Shown here in pieces: positions 5,931 through 7,421 of a stretch of DNA of 7,421 nt. The notes under the pieces are model-generated. The model did not search any database. It saw nothing but the letters and a program-made list of their open reading frames with translations, and was not told the DNA's origin. Numbering within the stretch: position 1 is the stretch's first letter; every line of letters begins with the position of its first letter. The stretch lies in contig DUFJ01000077.1 of assembly GCA_013331925.1 (NCBI GenBank), positions 1,085-8,505 of the forward strand, in the 5' to 3' direction. The DNA is from Candidatus Iainarchaeum sp. (GTDB taxonomy: Archaea; Iainarchaeota; Iainarchaeia; Iainarchaeales; UBA10191). The translations under genes were made by a program, and so were the position numbers.

Positions 5931-6732
5931 TGATTTTGGCAGAATATATTGGGTAAATAAATGTCATAGAATATCCCGTTTCTGTTGCTTTAATGTTTGG
6001 GCGTTTTTTTGCCGGGATTTTTGCAATAATTTTTTGTATTCTCTTAACATCCTCTTTACTTATTGAGTATCTTTCAGCGTGCTCTTTTTCGCTGATTTTT
6101 AATTCTGGGGCAGTACCTATTTTTCTGATTTTTTCAAAACCGCTTTTCTTGTAAATTTTGAAAATGTCTGAATCGCATTGGAAATGACGCTTACCGATCT
6201 TATTATTTGAAGAGTATATTTTATCTGCTAGATTGCGTTGGACTAGAGTCGGCATTGATGCTGCCTGGTTGAAAAAGACTCCCCCGGCGTTTAGCCATCT
6301 TTTCAATTTCTTTAATATTCTAACTTGGCTTTTTTCAGTCCAGAAGTAATCCAAAGAACTTCGCATGATTATTACGTCAAACTTTTCACGAATTCTTGCT
6401 TTCAATAAGTCAGAGCAGAGTTTCCTTGTTTTTGGGTTTTTGTTCTGTTCTAGGTGCTTTTTTGAGACATCCACGAGTAGTAATGTTGCTTTTATTCTCT
6501 TCTTTTCTAATGCACTAACTAGGTCTTCCCCCAAAAAACCCGGGCCAGAACAGGCGTATAATATTTTCAATTCTTTCTTTTTAGGAATGTGGGGGAATAT
6601 CTTTTTCACAAAAGCAAGCATGTTCTTTTTGTTTCCAAAATATTTGTTATAAGTTTGTCCCCAGGACTTGCCGAGCACTTTCTTGTCACGGAGTAAGTTT
6701 ATTTTAGGCATTAACCCAGTTTTTTCTGTCAT
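5917..6732 (-). CDS. Class I SAM-dependent methyltransferase, substrate unknown
   Basis: This 271-aa soluble, basic protein has a Rossmann-type methyltransferase core. Motif I is ILYACSGPGFLGEDL (57-71), the SAM-binding glycine loop. An acidic residue after strand two is seen in LLLVDVS (84-90, Asp88). The motif IV/post region is FDVIIMRSSLDYF (118-130), followed by a helix and the motif V/VI-like WLNAGGVFFNQ (146-156). Residues 1-50 and about 190-271 are Lys-rich and fall outside the core, so they may bind nucleic acid or a partner. It has no NPPY motif, which argues against the N6-adenine or glutamine methyltransferase group, including the enzyme that modifies the release-factor GGQ loop. 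It lies 24 nt after aRF1 and overlaps truD by one base, which suggests a translation or tRNA/rRNA-related role, but this is only context. No ribosome site is evident before the ATG at 6732; an internal ATG at 6711 is an alternative. Confidence 0.82.
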   Translation of the reverse strand: MTEKTGLMPKINLLRDKKVLGKSWGQTYNKYFGNKKNMLAFVKKIFPHIPKKKELKILYACSGPGFLGEDLVSALEKKRIKATLLLVDVSKKHLEQNKNPKTRKLCSDLLKARIREKFDVIIMRSSLDYFWTEKSQVRILKKLKRWLNAGGVFFNQAASMPTLVQRNLADKIYSSNNKIGKRHFQCDSDIFKIYKKSGFEKIRKIGTAPELKISEKEHAERYSISKEDVKRIQKIIAKIPAKKRPNIKATETGYSMTFIYPIYSAKINEET

Positions 6733-6756
6733 ATTGAATCTTTTGCTTTATTACTT

Positions 6757-7421
6757 TTACTTGTATCTCAAAAACGCGCCCAAGCCGCCGAAGCTTTTCA
6801 GGAACTGCTCTCCTTCAGGGGTTTCAGTGCTTATTACACGGACTTCAGCTCCTGTGGAACGGGCTTTTTCAATGATGAAGTCAATGTAGTCTATTTCCTC
6901 AAGCTCTTCAACCTTGCTGGAAGAGCACTTGCTGCATTTCAAATCTGAAGGCTTGAAAGTAAGCGTGTCTTTGATGATGAATTCTTCAACGTTTCCGCAA
7001 GCTTCGCACTCAATCTTCACAACCTCCCAACCCAAGCTCTCGCTGACCATTACTGTCTTTGCCTTTCCAAGCTCTATCGCTTCCAAAACCTCTTTATCCC
7101 CGTAAGCTATAAGGCCGTCTTTTGAGATTTCTTCCAAAAACTTGTTCACTATCGCCCTTTCCTTGGTCACTTCAGCGCCTTTCAAAAGCTCGTCGCTCTT
7201 TTGCATTACCTCCCTAATTCCGCTTTCATCAGTGTATGAAGTGTCAATGCTGCCTAAAATTTTTTCCTTGAGCCTGTAGTCAAGCATTCCTCGCTCCAAA
7301 AACTCGTTTTTTGTAATGCCCGGGCCTGCAACAATCAGTCCCTTTAATTTGCTCTCATGTTGGAGGAATATCTGGTTTGCTTTTTCAGAAACCCTTGAAA
7401 AAAACTCTTTCTCCGCCTCAA
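6757..7421 (-). CDS. prf1: Peptide chain release factor aRF1, C-terminal half (5' end outside window)
   Basis: aRF1 recognises all three stop codons in the ribosomal A site and triggers release of the finished protein. About 220 residues are visible, roughly half of the usual length near 410-420. The decoding domain and the GGQ loop lie beyond the right edge. The fragment opens with the end of the middle domain and the junction KGLIVAGPGITKNEFLERG, then ILGSIDTSYTDESGIRE, a hallmark of eRF1/aRF1. The C-terminal domain has two CxxC pairs, CEAC and CSKC about 24 residues apart, forming a likely zinc-binding minidomain. It closes with FGGLGAFLRYK, matching the eRF1-type FGG.. ..LRY ending. The DTSYT block and the C-terminus separate it from Pelota. 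A TTG at 7299 is internal and not the start. It is the first visible gene of the minus-strand operon, and the operon promoter must lie outside the window. Confidence 0.95.
   Translation of the reverse strand, partial: EAEKEFFSRVSEKANQIFLQHESKLKGLIVAGPGITKNEFLERGMLDYRLKEKILGSIDTSYTDESGIREVMQKSDELLKGAEVTKERAIVNKFLEEISKDGLIAYGDKEVLEAIELGKAKTVMVSESLGWEVVKIECEACGNVEEFIIKDTLTFKPSDLKCSKCSSSKVEELEEIDYIDFIIEKARSTGAEVRVISTETPEGEQFLKSFGGLGAFLRYK

Noticed and set aside
5917..6732. Methyltransferase next to aRF1 as the GGQ glutamine methylase (PrmC/Mtq2 type).
   Set aside because: That family needs an NPPY motif after the fourth strand. Here the equivalent position reads MRSSLDYF, so only the neighbourhood supports the idea.
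6757..7299. A separate 180-aa gene starting at TTG 7299.
   Set aside because: The frame stays open to the window edge and the upstream residues (KGLIVAGPGITKNEF) continue the aRF1 family alignment, so this is an internal codon.
1..7421. CRISPR array, insertion sequence, tRNA or rRNA.
   Set aside because: I looked for spaced direct repeats, terminal inverted repeats with a transposase, and cloverleaf-like motifs. None was seen by eye.

Overview
The window most likely comes from an archaeon. The strongest evidence is the C-terminal half of an eRF1-type peptide chain release factor (aRF1) at the right edge. The archaeal/eukaryotic TruD/Pus7 pseudouridine synthase and the ALG7/AglH-like GlcNAc-1-phosphate transferase agree with this. 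Genes are tightly packed, with 1-nt and 8-nt overlaps, 4-nt and 6-nt convergent gaps, and TTG/GTG start candidates. Base composition is moderately AT-rich by eye. Together with a bacterial-type AroB, this would suit a small-genome DPANN-type archaeon (for example Diapherotrites/Micrarchaeota-like), but the lineage is an inference and not proven here.

Layout. (1) Positions 1-126 (+): the last codons of an unidentified gene, then a perfect 13-bp hairpin with a GAAA loop and a T tract, probably a terminator. (2) Positions 204-1845 (+): a two-gene unit with an 8-nt overlap. It encodes a small membrane-anchored extracytoplasmic protein of unknown function and a polytopic flippase-like protein (LPG-synthase transmembrane/UPF0104 family). 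(3) Positions 1852-2787 (-): an ALG7/AglH-like UDP-GlcNAc:polyprenyl-phosphate GlcNAc-1-P transferase, convergent with the flippase-like gene. (4) Positions 2788-2846: a short AT-rich divergent promoter region. (5) Positions 2847-3524 (+): a divergent member of the uracil-DNA glycosylase superfamily. (6) Positions 3529-7421 (-): a probable four-gene operon in the order aRF1 (5' end outside the window), class I SAM methyltransferase, truD, aroB.

How the genes fit together. The left half has a membrane-glycan flavour: lipid-linked GlcNAc initiation, a flippase-like protein, and an exported protein with two N-glycosylation sequons. The right half is mostly translation and tRNA modification, with one shikimate-pathway enzyme at the end of the operon. 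I see no mobile element, CRISPR array, tRNA or rRNA, and no clear defence or secondary-metabolism system. The least explained items are the exported protein at 204-824, the methyltransferase coupled to truD, and the glycosylase-like protein with altered active-site motifs.
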